Source: Neolecta irregularis DAH-3
Lineage: Eukaryota > Ascomycota > Neolectomycetes > Neolectales > Neolectaceae
DNA length: 22,711 bases
Direction of reading: 5' to 3'
Assembly (NCBI GenBank): GCA_001929475.1
Contig: LXFE01000434.1
Span: 1-22,711 of the forward strand
Of this stretch, positions 1 to 13,142 are shown one piece after another. Every line of letters starts with the position of its first letter. Within the stretch, counting starts at the first letter, position 1. A program made the translations under genes and the position numbers. Under the pieces are notes generated by a model. The model was not told the origin of the DNA, did no database searches, and was given only the letters and a program-made list of their open reading frames with translations.

Positions 1-846
1 AGTTATGTATGTGATCTCATCATGGGATGGGCCAGCTGTTATTGTCACATAGTTGCCTGAATCAAAGGGAAGGACCAATACCCGGGGAAAACTAGTTCGA
101 TCGGAATAATCATCTAGATCCAAATCATGATCGAGTACGGCAAAGAAATACTCGCTGGAAGAATAGGAAGTCATATCTCGGTATCCATCATATACCTTGA
201 GAAAAAGCAATACAAGTTGATAAAAGGAAGTCGAAGATTGAGGACGATCAGCATTCCATGACTTGAGTGCGGAAATGAGTGGCTGCCGAGTAAGAATATC
301 CGATTGCGAAACCGTCATAGTACGTGATGGTATAGGACCCATTTTGCGTATATTGCGCCAATGACAAGCCTCATAGCAGAGTTCAAGAAATTTATCCAAG
401 TGCGAGTATTCTTGGACCGGGAGCAAGCCGCCATATCGATCCATTGCCATATTTAGCCAATCTTGGTATGGAATTTGGAGATAATTTTCAGACAATTTTG
501 AAACAGTGGACACAAAATCGTAATTGGTGGTGAGACTAGAACATGAGACGACTTTTCAAATCTCAATTTCATACTCATATAGTGACCGCAACTTATATCG
601 TGGATCATTAGTATTACCCATATTTCATGCTGATTCAAGAAAGTAGTGGCATTCGAGTTGATTTTCGACATCTGTCAAAACGAAAGAGCGACAGAAATAT
701 GGGGCATCCAAGCAACCTGTAGCACAAATTTCTTCGGGAGCTATTGTGGAACCCAAAGTGTCGGAGAGAACAGGCGTATGATCAGCTTGCAAGACAAATT
801 TGAACATAGTAGCCTCAACCTCTGAAAGAATCGAGCTTCGGCTTTG
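1..846 (-). CDS. Unrecognised protein, 3' part beyond left edge
   Basis: I do not recognise the product. The minus strand is open without a stop from 551 to the left edge (over 180 codons), with ordinary amino-acid use including the stretch YQDWLNMAMDRYGGLLPVQE. Upstream, the frame is kept by two introns of the size usual here: 552-586 (35 nt) and 630-669 (40 nt). They join an exon ending in CRSFVLTD to a 43-nt exon starting HEIWVIL, and that exon to CVVSCSSLTT. Phases agree across both junctions. The 5' end is unclear. An ATG at about 947 could begin the gene through one or two more introns, but I could not close that model. No signal peptide or clear domain is visible. The frame FVLTDVE alone faintly recalls an N-terminal DENN motif, but the spliced version does not keep it, so I give no function. 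Confidence 0.5.
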
Positions 847-849
847 CAA

Positions 850-1325
850 TGGAAAACTTTGCGCACAACGCGATGAACATCAAAATCGACAACATGCTTT
901 GTGATAAGTAGAAAAAAGTTTCACAGCGGATTTCTCTGGATTAATCATGACGGAAAGAGCAAATGGCTGATGCTCCCTCAGCGTGAATGTCCGAATGTGG
1001 GAATGTGCCATTCTCCATTTGGGTGAGGCTGAATCCATCTGCAACAAAGCTCTGGATTAACCCCAACATGGGAGCGTAGCCCTGGGGCGCACATCGGGGA
1101 GGCAGTTGTACGTCGTGGATCTGGAGACGGGTTAGGGTCGGCGGACAGACGGCAGTGCTTGCAGTCAGGCAGCCAAGATAGCATTTACAATATATTCATC
1201 ATTCAGTCTGCCAACTTGACTATATAATATTCACGTACTGGATCTGATTATAGTTTGAAATATCATGATGTAACAATATGGATAATATATAAAAATATAG
1301 AGATAATATGATTGTGACCAATGAC
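850..1325. other. Non-coding spacer, GC-rich then AT-rich
   Basis: I see no supported gene here. About 960-1190 is GC-rich, and about 1190-1320 is very AT-rich with many TATA-like and ATAT runs. The AT-rich part may belong to the promoter of the adjoining genes, but no specific element can be named. The 5' end of the minus-strand gene on the left may extend into the first hundred bases. Confidence 0.4.
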
Positions 1326-1589
1326 ATGTCGGAGAGCAGCGCGCCGGAACGGATTGTATATCAAGACTCTATACGGTGCGGGTGCCAGATACGCGGCTGA
1401 CGCAGATACTGGGAATCTGCGCCGGCTATGGTGGACGGGGGAGGGGAGGTGCCGCGGGTGGACATTGAGTGGTTAGGGTTAGTTGAGCCGGTGAAGAAGT
1501 TTGCGGCAGAGGCCGGGCGGGGCGAGTATCTGCGGGGCGTGTGGGGCTGGAGGCGGGGCAGGGGGGCGTACGATCTGATATGGTTGGCT
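1326..1589 (+). pseudogene. Remnant of alpha-N-terminal protein methyltransferase (NTM1/Tae1 family)
   Basis: The frame starts MSESSAPERIVYQDSIR. It continues across a 30-nt intron (1376-1405, GT...GGCTGACGCAG) into YWESAPAMVDG, then GEVPRVDIE, LVEPVKKFAAEA, GEYLRG and YDLIWL. In the same order these match landmarks of NTMT1/Tae1, which methylates the alpha-amino group of proteins starting X-Pro-Lys after Met removal. In the family the VDG motif is followed by MLGG, then, some tens of residues later, by the SAM-binding DCGAGIGR motif just before the VEP segment. Here MLGG is shortened and only about seventeen residues separate VDG from LVEP, so the SAM site is absent. The QW-LGHLTD block and everything after YDLIW are also missing. 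I infer a decayed or deleted gene rather than a working enzyme. The kept splice junction suggests recent loss. Confidence 0.6.
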
Positions 1590-1762
1590 CTGAGTCAGAA
1601 TCGATTGCAAATGAGCTCCAGGACAAGAAGGCAAGGAAAAGGGTATCAAAAAACCCCCGATTTGCCAATATTGAAAATATTCAACACAACAAAGGGCAAA
1701 TTTCGTAGCTAGAGCACCAGAATTAGAAGCTAAAAAACAGCAAGGGCATTAGAAAGAGCTAG
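1580..1762 (+). CDS. Possible small basic protein
   Basis: An ATG inside the end of the methyltransferase remnant, in another frame, opens a 42-codon frame with a charged composition (QDKKARKRVSKNPRFANIE). A 36-nt GT-AG interval at 1705-1740 could extend it to about 49 residues. I know no family for it, and the branch site in that interval is poor. It may be real, or simply a chance frame in decayed sequence. The opposite strand is also open here and is no better supported. Confidence 0.18.
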
Positions 1763-1980
1763 TATTGATAGCTGCATGTTTGGATGGCAGCTAAACTTTG
1801 AACAGAATGTTGGGGAGACGGATATATGTGTCGCGCAAATTCTCTTGTGGTGGCCGGTTCTGGGTGGTGGCCGTTTCATCGCCGCTGAGCTTATGGTTTC
1901 GACTCAAGTCATTTCAGATATTAAACCAAACCTCCATCGCAACCCGTCCAGGACAAATCAATTGACATCTCTCCTTGATA
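1763..1980. promoter_or_regulatory. Upstream region of the cullin gene
   Basis: This non-coding stretch lies before the cullin ATG and has no convincing frame. It should hold the cullin promoter, but I see no recognisable element beyond moderate AT richness. Confidence 0.35.
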
Positions 1981-4733
<2,753 letters not shown>

Positions 4734-4897
4734 GCAATATTTGTATTGCAAGTCCTACTCTGTATATCAAGTAGAAAGCCTGTTTCTGTTTGGATTTAGA
4801 TGATTCAGATATGGAATAACCAAAAATATTGTTCACTTGACAGTGTAGCTGCTATCAGTATACAAGTTATATACAAAGTCATTCTGCCTAAGATGCT

Positions 4898-6705
4898 CTA
4901 AAACTCGCCCAATTGAAAATCACCCAGATTCATCTGACTTGGAGGAAGGAAACCATGTTCCATTCCCATTGACTCAGCGGCGTCCATTGATTGCAGAGCG
5001 AATGAATCTCCTTGTAGACTGTTCATACCAGCTTGCATTGCGAGCTGATACCCCTCTGGCCCACCAATGTTCAAAGCATGCCGAAGTTGTTCTTGGACAG
5101 CATTCGTTTGCTTCTTGACTGTCAATCTGTCAAGGTAGAGCTGATGTCGAGCTTTCTCCAACTCGTGCCGCTCAGCATCCAATAAGGCTTCTAGCTGGTC
5201 AAATTGTTTAAGCTTGAGATCAATTTTGCGAAGCTGAGCAGTCACCGCCGATGACACCAACCGCGACATCTCGCGTTCCTCGAATGTTGCGAGAATATGC
5301 GCTCTAGCAGCGGCAGATCCTAGGGCAACCGAAGCCGCCTTTTCTACAATGTTTTGCTTCCCATCACCATCAACATCCATACCATCCGACTCGACGGCAA
5401 CGCCATTATTATCTTTATTTTCAGTCTTCTTTTTCAGATCCTTCATAAGTTCCGTCAACGCTGTTTGTGAGGCGGCGGCCGCGACGGCCGGATCAACGAC
5501 GCTAGCAAGAAATGCAACAACACTCATAACTGGATTATCGCCTTTCGAAAAGGGTATATGTTCGCCGGTCAGACCAGATAGCTCATCTTCTTTCGATTCA
5601 AGATACGGATCTTCGATGGGAAGTTGAAGAAATTTCATAACGCACTGCTCCCGAGTTCGCGTTCCAACATGTTCTGCAATCGCATTCCAATCCTCCTCAT
5701 ACATTTCCAGTCCTTCTAGCAAAAGTAAACTTTCTTGATCACTCCATTCTTCATCCTTGTCGGTCTTCAATTTCGATTCCTCCATTCGGACGAAATCGCA
5801 GCTGTGAGAAGTGCTCGGGAAGCGTCCTTCCATATAACAATTTGGGCATAATTCGAATCTCTTGTTCTTAAGACTATGGTAACGAACTCGACTGCAGTCT
5901 ACGCCGCAGGTGTAGCAATTATATTGTTTTCGACCTTCGGTTGCATCGACTGTACCGTTTACTGTGGATGTCTTAGTAACAGAACGCTCGTTATAGATAT
6001 CTTTTCGCAGCTCCATGTTGAGATCTGAAATTGGTTGACGAGAAACTTTCTCAGTAGAAAGATGTGACTTCCCAGGAGTAATAGCATCATTTAGACCGGG
6101 TTGGAATGGTTGCAGACCTCGTGGGGTGTCTGCAGTGATTCTGAAATGACCAGTAAATGGGGGACCTATTGAGGATGGTCTCGTTTCAGGATCAATCTTG
6201 AAGAATAAGCAAAATTAAGAAGCATATATACTTGATAATTGATGAGGCCCCATTGCTCGAGAAAGGCGTGAACACGCATGATGGCACAGACATCACCTGC
6301 CAGATTCCTACGACAAGCGGTGACTGTGAGATATTCCGGGGGGTTTAGACGATAGGTATTAATCATAAAATCGCGATAGTCCTTGTAGACAGTTGGTGTC
6401 TTGGACCTGTTGCGGTTGTTGAAGAATTCCGGCAACGATCTGGTCTCAATATCGTTGATTTTGGCCATGTCGAACCATGCTGCATATGATGGGATGATCA
6501 CTTGGTGGGTCTGTTCGACAAGAAAGGCCCGAGCAGCATCCTCGAGCTTTTTGCGTTGAATGTCGACTTCTTCATCTTCCTTGACCATCAAGAGTTCGGG
6601 TTCGACGCGAGTAGTGGAATCCGACGTGGAAGCCGGCCGCTCTTCGCCATTTGTAACGAGAGACTGGATGTTTGAGGCATCGGGAGTGTCCATGTCCATG
6701 TCCAT
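4898..6705 (-). CDS. RSC8: SWI/SNF-RSC chromatin-remodelling subunit (Rsc8/Swi3 type)
   Basis: This is a core, dimerising subunit of the SWI/SNF-family remodellers RSC and SWI/SNF in the nucleus. The 590-residue model is close to yeast Rsc8 (557) and shorter than Swi3. Domain order: acidic N-terminus; SWIRM (about 70-165, with [10 protein letters not shown] and [10 protein letters not shown]); a ZZ-type zinc finger (CYTCGVDC...LCPNC, about 245-290); SANT ([20 protein letters not shown]...[20 protein letters not shown], about 300-350); a Glu/Lys-rich linker; then a long coiled coil (about 470-540) typical of the leucine-zipper dimerisation region. One 35-nt intron (6197-6231) joins LINYQ to IDPETRPSS. 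The start is the first Met of [10 protein letters not shown]; in-frame codons continue upstream, but conservation does not. The gene diverges from ETF alpha and shares a spacer with two CACGTG boxes. Confidence 0.94.
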
Positions 6706-6765
6706 GCCGATAAAACAGAACTGGGCTGGTGTTTTATTCGGGGGTGAGTGCAGAGTGCTACGAGG

Positions 6766-6773
6766 CACGTGAC
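6766..6773 (-). promoter_or_regulatory. CACGTG box with GTCACGTG context
   Basis: Read on the minus strand this is GTCACGTG, which fits the RTCACRTG consensus of the fungal bHLH factor Cbf1. It lies about 60 bases upstream of the RSC8 start. A second CACGTG lies 35 bases away. Binding is inferred from the motif only. Confidence 0.45.
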
Positions 6774-6800
6774 AACCTAACCTCCATGTTGTTGTTCCTC

Positions 6801-6806
6801 CACGTG
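6801..6806. promoter_or_regulatory. Second CACGTG box
   Basis: A palindromic E-box, 35 bases start to start from the first one and about 95 bases upstream of the RSC8 start codon. Paired bHLH sites at this spacing are more suggestive than a single hexamer, which can occur by chance. Confidence 0.4.
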
Positions 6807-7269
6807 TCTTAAATGGACTATGCGTTTCCCCAGACTGATTTTCGGTTGCCCCTGAATACATGAAACACAGCCAATGATTACATACAAGAGCAGCTGCATG
6901 CGCGGCATCTAGATCAAGCGTAGTCCGTGGTATCAAACAAGAGGAATGTGCCTGTAATAGATTGCAGTTGTTCTCACCAGTATTCTCAGTGTCAAGCGAG
7001 ACGCGGCTGACAGATCTTCTCCATGAGTAATGGCAAATGTGTTTCTATGTTGCATGTTGCTGGTGCATCTCCATTCTAAACCAGTCTTTCTTTCGAGAGG
7101 GCGACCATGTGTGCCTGATGACAGTGAGAGTGGGTCTACAAGCCGACAAATCCGAAACTGAAAGCCTGATTATATATGGAGATTGTCCTTTTTTTAGGTG
7201 GGATGGAAGGAGAGTCTGCTTTTTTACACCCGTCTACTCCACACACTACTCCCGCGGGATCGCATTTCT

Positions 7270-8474
7270 ATGATCACTGCCCGTTATGTATCGGTACTGT
7301 GCAAACCCAAAACTGCTTCGCGCTTTGCAGCAACTCTAGCCTTTCTCGAACATCAGCACTCTTTATTCAATCCCGCGAGTCTCTCTGCTCTCACCGCCGC
7401 CTGCTCTCTAAAACATCCCGTCACCGTCCTGGTCACTGGTTCGCAAGCAGGAAACATTGCAAAACAAGCTGTAAACCTGGAAGGGGTTGCAAAGATTCTC
7501 TGTGTAGAAGACAGCCAGTACGATAAAGGCCTGCCGGAGAATCTTGCCAATCTCCTCGTACAAGTCATTAAAACAGGCAATTTCTCGCATGTCTTCTCTG
7601 CACACAGTGCTACAGGTAAAAATGTTATGCCTCGCGTCTCCGCTCTCCTCGATGTGCAGCAATTGAGCGATATAACGGCGATCCTGGATGACAATACCTT
7701 CACCCGCCCAATTTACGCAGGTTCGTCTTCTCTACTCAGACTACTCTACTCAAACTCGTAGGAAACGCAATCTTGACTACACAGAGCCAGGACCCTATTA
7801 AAGTAATCACTGTAAGAGCAACTTCGTTCACTGCAGCAAAACCGGGAGATTCACAAGCATCTGTTGAACACATCCAGAGCCCTCAATCATCACAACAGTC
7901 AGAATGGATTAGCGAAAATCTGGCTTTTACTGAAAGACCAGATCTGGGAAGTGCTTCGAGAGTTGTCAGTGGTGGTCGAGCAGTCAAGACTAAGGACAAT
8001 TTTGACAAGGTGATCGTACCACTCGCTGATGCTCTTGGTGCCGCTATTGGTGCAAGTCGCGCTGCTGTTGATGCGGGCTACGCGGACAATTCCTTACAAG
8101 TCGGACAAACGGGCAAGATAGTGGGTTCTTCACCTTGAAAATTGTTGTCTCTGATCTGAAGCACCGGAACTTTATATTGCCGTAGGCATCAGTGGAGCGA
8201 TTCAGGTATTTTCTCGGAAACTGAGCAAATGCTCACTGATAGCATCTGGCAGGCATGAAGGATAGCAAGACAATCGTGGCAATTAATAAAGGTATGTTGA
8301 ATCTATAGACTAGTTCTCTGAAATGTAGATGCTGATGCGCCCATATTCCAGATAAGTCTTCCTATTCCCTATATACACGTAGCATGTACTGACCTGGAGT
8401 ACGTTGCTGATTTTGGGCTTGTGGCAGATTTATTTGAAGCGGTTCCTGAGCTGACAGAGAAACTCAAATCATAA
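7270..8474 (+). CDS. ETFA: Electron transfer flavoprotein alpha subunit, mitochondrial
   Basis: With the beta subunit and FAD, ETF alpha passes electrons from acyl-CoA and other matrix dehydrogenases to ETF-ubiquinone oxidoreductase. The N-terminus MITARYVSVLCKPKTASRFA is basic and hydroxylated, as in a mitochondrial presequence. The FAD domain shows [63 protein letters not shown] and INKDADAPIFQVADFGLVAD. The chosen splicing gives 333 residues, the family's usual length (human ETFA is 333). GT-AG introns are 7721-7761, 8125-8161, 8206-8242 and 8292-8328. A fifth interruption, 8352-8402, begins ATAAGT and ends TAC. Removing it joins APIFQ directly to VADFGL as in homologues. Reading through would add 17 unconserved residues without a stop. 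Confidence 0.94.
8352..8402 (+). other. Candidate AT-AC intron in ETF alpha
   Basis: The 51-nt interval starts ATAAGT directly after CAG, contains TACTGAC (a strong fungal branch site) 11 bases before its end, and finishes GAGTAC. It interrupts the conserved IFQ/VAD(Y/F)G junction exactly. The 5' end resembles the U2-type GTAAGT site with AT in place of GT, not the U12-type ATATCC. An AT-AG choice (8352-8399) would also keep frame but leaves an extra Tyr. An unspliced 17-residue insertion is the alternative. Confidence 0.55.
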
Positions 8475-8593
8475 ATGCAAATATTGATTAATAACACTTG
8501 AAACGCGAATTTAGTAAAATCCAACCACCATACATTCCTTCCCGACATTTTCTTCATTCATTCGCTCAATCGTATCGTATATATTTATATGCC

Positions 8594-11541
8594 ATGCTCT
8601 CCGAGGTCTTGGAAACCAATGTTGCTACCAAGCCCTTGGAGTCTGCAGAAAATCGCGTGCCTTTGGAAATACCATTAATCAGAGCTACTTCCGCCCAAAC
8701 CCACAATCATAAATACCCGATCAATAACATGATTAAAGAGGAGCAAAAAGTAGAGGAAGAGCAGGAAAATGCGCAAGAAGAGCCAGCAAAAACGGCCCCG
8801 GTTTACTCTACGATCGTAGCCGTAGCTTACTTTAGGCAGCAAACTCTTTTTATGTAAACGAGGGAACAAAAAGAGTACTCTTTATTATCGAGCGCTCCAA
8901 GGTTTATAGCAATTTTGTCGCAGAACAAATGCTTCGTCTCTCCAATCGAACCCACATGACAGAGGAAGCAATTGAACAGAAACAAAAACGCAAAGAAGAG
9001 CGGGAGGCGAAGAAAACTACTACCTCCTCTAGGAAAAGCACTCGAAATTCCGCTAGCGCTACTCAATCGAAATCTAACGGAAGTACCAGCAATAGCAAAA
9101 GGTCCGCTGCAGGAAGAAATATCAAGAAAAATGTGACTCTACTCTCACAAGAAGTTGATCTCGACGTTGTTTCCCCAGTTGATTGTTGTTTTAATGTTTT
9201 TAGGTAATTAAAAAGGCTCAAGTTGCCCAGACTGCAAAAGAGGCACTCGAGATTGGGGCCAAAGAAGAAAAGGATTCTAATATGGAAGGAATGACCAAGC
9301 CTACAAAAGGAACCCGTCAGCCGGAACTCGTCACTGGTGGTACCATGAAAGACTATCAGCTTGCTGGTCTTGAGTGGTTGATTTCACTATACGAAAACGG
9401 ATTGAACGGCATCCTTGCAGACGAAATGGGTCTCGGCAAAACTTTGCAGACTATATCTTTTTTCGCATTCCTTCGCAGTAAACAGATCTATGGACCTTTC
9501 TTGGTTGTCGCTCCTCTATCGACACTTTCTAACTGGATCAATGAGTTTGAAAGATTTACCCCAGATATTCCGGTGTTGATGTATTATGGACCACCCCCAG
9601 AACGTCAGCAATTACGTACCGAATATCTGACTCGAACTGGTTCCGATTTTCCAGTAGTAGTCACTTCATACGAAATGATTATGCGAGATCGTCCCATGTT
9701 GAATAAATTGAAGTGGAAATATATAGTCATTGACGAGGGTCATCGGATCAAGAACTTGGACTGCAAGTTAGTGCGTGAATTGTCAACTTATCAGTCCGCC
9801 AACAGGCTATTGCTCACGGGAACACCTTTACAGGTATCGTTGATCTAGCTCACTATGCTAATTCTCAGAATAATTTAACTGAACTATGGAGTTTATTGCA
9901 TTTCCTGCTACCCGATATATTTGCTCTTCAGGATCTTGATTATTTTCTGAGTTGGTATGTTTTTTGATAACTATTTCCTGATGTCAAGGTTTGATTTTTC
10001 TGCGCTCCACACTGAAGGTGGCATGGATCAGATTCTTGATCAAGAACATCAAAACAAGATTGTTTCAAATCTTCATCAGATTTTGAAACCTTTCTTGCTA
10101 CGGCGACTCAAGTGTGATGGTATTTTGCCTCTTTGCTTTGACTCATGACACATAGTCGAACTTTCACTGCCGAAAAAACGCGAGTATATAATATATGCAC
10201 CTTTGACTCCCAAACAAGTAGAACTTTACGAGAGTACTATAAATCACCAAATACGAGAACTTCTCACAGCTCAAATGGATAGCCGAAATTCGCCTGCTCC
10301 ATCCGCCGCTAGTAGCCGAAAACGTAAATTCGAGGATGATACATCGGATACCGATTCTCTCCCAAGCAGTAAACGGCCAAGAACGCAATTATGTTACAGA
10401 GAATTAAATGATGAAGAGTGGTTTACACAAATGGAAGCCCTTGTGAACAGTGCTCCTCGAGAAGCGGATACAGAGACATTAAATCCTGATACAAAAATCA
10501 CGACAAGTATGTTGACATAGTCTTTTTATTTTCCAATATTTTAGAAAAGCGAATAGCCAGCCTGAGACTTCAAAATCTCCTTATGCAATTGCGCAAAGTA
10601 TCAAATCATCCTTACCTCTTTGACTGGCCGACTGTTGGGGATACAGATCTACTACTCCTCGATGAAAAGCTTTTAGAATCATCAGGCAAAATGATTTTGT
10701 TGGACCGATTGTTGACCGCTTTGCTTGAACGAGACCACAAAGTATTGATATTCAGTCAGTTTACTACGATGCTTAATATCATTGAACTTTGGGCTGAAGA
10801 TCTCAAATTCTGGAAAGTTTGTCGTATTGACGGGGATATTAAGCAGGAAGATCGTCGTCAAGAGATCCAAAATTTCAATACAGATCCCTCTATCCGTATC
10901 TTTTTACTTTCAACCCGAGCTGGTGGTCTCGGGATTAACTTGGCTGCAGCAGATACTGTGATCATCTTTGACTCGGACTGGGTATCTATGTTCTTTGCAT
11001 CTTTTAATCTATATAGAATCCACAACAAGATATACAGGCACAGGACCGTGCACACAGAATTGGGCAAACTAGGGTTAATCACTTGCATTTTTCACTGCAT
11101 ATTCGCTAAATCAATAGCCAGTCATTGTCTACAGATTCATATCCGCAAACACAGTCGAAAGCAAAATTCTCGCAAGGGCAACCGCAAAACGAAGATTGGA
11201 AAAACTAGTCATTCAAAAAGGAAAATTCCAATCATTCATTCCTGTCAAAAAGACCGAACAAGAATCATTTAATGAATTATCAGAATTGTTAAAACGAGAC
11301 GATTCCGAGAAATTTATTGTGGAGAATGTGAAGGATCAGATTTTAAGTGATGCCCAGATTGATATACTTTTAGACAGAAGGTACCCGGTATTGCTTGAAG
11401 AGAATCTGCTAAAAGAAATCTAGTGATGAAGCATATGAACAAGCACTGGCTGGTAAAGATGTTGTTGATAAGCGGTTTCAAGTGGTAAAGGAGCAAATCA
11501 ATGATGATTCACTCGGTATCAAAACCGAAAAAGAGGAATAG
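8594..11541 (+). CDS. IRC5: LSH/DDM1/HELLS-type SNF2 chromatin-remodelling ATPase
   Basis: This is a nuclear DNA translocase of the Lsh subfamily, linked to heterochromatin, recombination control and cohesin loading (yeast Irc5, plant DDM1, mammalian HELLS). The 866-residue model starts MLSEVLETN and has an acidic, Glu/Lys-rich coiled N-terminus with ERSKVYSNFVAEQM. The helicase N-lobe has YQLAGLEWL, motif I DEMGLGKT, motif II DEGHRIKN (DEGH, as in HELLS, instead of DEAH) and LLLTGTPLQNNLTELWSLL. A disordered basic insert follows near SSRKRKFEDD. The C-lobe has LRKVSNHPYLFDWP, VLIFSQF, STRAGGLGINLAAADTVI, FDSDWNPQ and QAQDRAHRIGQTRPV. Introns: one ending at 8862 (start 8816 or 8822, both in phase), then 9169-9203, 9834-9868, 9955-9988, 10120-10155, 10507-10544, 10982-11016, 11074-11117 and 11381-11423. 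It ends 9 nt from the convergent METTL16 gene. Confidence 0.95.
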
Positions 11542-11550
11542 TATTCATTT

Positions 11551-13097
11551 TTATTTTTCAGTATGTATTGCACGTTTGAGCATTCCACAAAAACTTTGAA
11601 AAAGCAAGGGTTCAGTTCCTTGAAGCCATTTTGTAAAAATTGTTGAAGTGTCATCGAGAATGTTGAATTGAATTTTGATTTTTACGCGCATGACTGGTTC
11701 TTTTGCTGCTGTTACTGATACTCCTCTGCTTGCAGATCGTCGGGCAGCTCGGGACCATGTATTTCCAAAGATCTCTGCACATCCTTCAAGATGGTGAGAT
11801 GACCAGGTCCATTGGAGCTGATTTCGCCGAATTATGAGATTGATTGTATTAATCCAAGTCTGTTTGGTAAACCCTTTAGGACATGAAATTTTAAATTCTG
11901 TAGATGGAGGAAGAAGAGATGATAGTGAACCGACTGGTGGATGAACGATTATCTTTCAATTAGCCAAGTAGCTTTTCTATCGCTTACATTGGAAGGCCGT
12001 CGATCGCTAAATGACCACGCTACAACCCATCTTTTTGTACGATTACCCTGCATAACCGTTCCCAAAGCATAGTTGCTGATCTAATAAATCAGTAAACGAA
12101 AATACCCCAAAAAAACGTTTTCTTCTTTCAGTTTTTCAACGATAATTGTTAGCGATGATAATTTTCCTAGTATCGAGGTGAACCATTGTATCTTATCCCT
12201 TACAGCTTTGCTCTCTTCAATCATTCTAGCTACGAATGCAGCTTCTCCGCCTGGCGTAATCATCTCGCTTTCAGAACCGGTACAAGAACTGAATGCAGGA
12301 TACGATTTCTCACGAGCTGACTGCAACATTTCCTCGACAGATTCATAAAATGGAGGGTTACACATGGTAAAATCGAGTCTATTCTTGTGAAATTACCCGT
12401 TTTCACTATTATACCTGTCTATTTTGAATTCAAGTAATGGGAATAAGGATGTTTCTTTTAATGTGAAAAGAAGCTTGATTTGTGATTCCAAGTGATTCCG
12501 TTCAACGTTTGCGACTGCATAATTATACGATTTTTCATCAATATCTATAAAGTCAATATTATATTGCAAGAAACACTAAACCGGTCCCATATACTTTCCA
12601 TTTCGGCCTAGTCTTGCAGGCCAAAATAGGATATATACACGTTGATCCGGCGCCTATATCCAGTCCACTGACATCTCGTTCAAGATCATAATCGAAATCA
12701 TCGGTTGATGGATCAGTCGAGTCAACAAGATCTTGAATCCATAGAATATAGTCGAGTCTCCCTGGAACCTTGATTTAACAATCTGTTTGATTATATTGGA
12801 ATACTGGAGGGCATAGTCTATCTTGAGGGATCTCGAGGTCGACTCCAAAATCACGTTTCATAAGACATCGTGTCAATTCACTGTGAACCATGTTAAACCC
12901 TGGAGACATCGATTCTTACACGAGCGCTTTAGGGTTGTTGAAATCAATGGTTAAACGGCCGGGTTCACATTCAACAACACTTTCTGCTCCACAATCCATA
13001 TAAATGGAAACGGTACATACTATGGTGCGAATTCCGGATATTTATTAGCAAGTTCTGAAAAAGCTGGTGGTGAAGAATATGGATTTCGAGGGTGCAT
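11551..13097 (-). CDS. METTL16: METTL16-type RNA N6-adenine methyltransferase
   Basis: METTL16 and fission-yeast Mtl16 put m6A on U6 snRNA near the 5' splice-site recognition sequence, and so influence splicing. The start [20 protein letters not shown] is the canonical family N-terminus. It is followed by [44 protein letters not shown], the SAM motif [27 protein letters not shown], the catalytic MCNPPFY, and [15 protein letters not shown] 134-residue C-terminal exon continues after the catalytic fold. The total is 428 residues. Seven introns: 12980-13020, 12881-12919, 12769-12804, 12545-12581, 12379-12414, 12081-12116 and 11953-11987. The first uses the AG of AAAG; nearer AGs would break the frame. 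With genome-wide tiny introns, a U6 modifier is of interest, but it is a common conserved gene and no special role can be read here. Confidence 0.95.
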
Positions 13098-13142
13098 GTT
13101 GATATAGACTGTATTTTACTTTTTTTAAAACTGCGACGACGG
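13098..13142. promoter_or_regulatory. Very short divergent promoter between METTL16 and ARH1
   Basis: Only 45 bases separate the two start codons. An in-frame upstream ATG at 13092 would even make the reductase overlap the METTL16 start by a few bases. The stretch is T-rich. A single shared nucleosome-free region must serve both genes, or the real 5' UTRs extend into the opposite gene. Confidence 0.55.

Larger units (their letters stand above)
6706..7269. promoter_or_regulatory. Shared divergent promoter region of RSC8 and ETF alpha
   Basis: This 564-bp spacer between two start codons is the largest clear intergenic gap in the middle of the window. Frames inside it have no conserved content. 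On the RSC8 side it contains two CACGTG palindromes (listed separately), and on the ETF side a TATATAT run near 7170, about 100 bases before the ATG. I cannot tell which gene each element serves. Confidence 0.6.
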
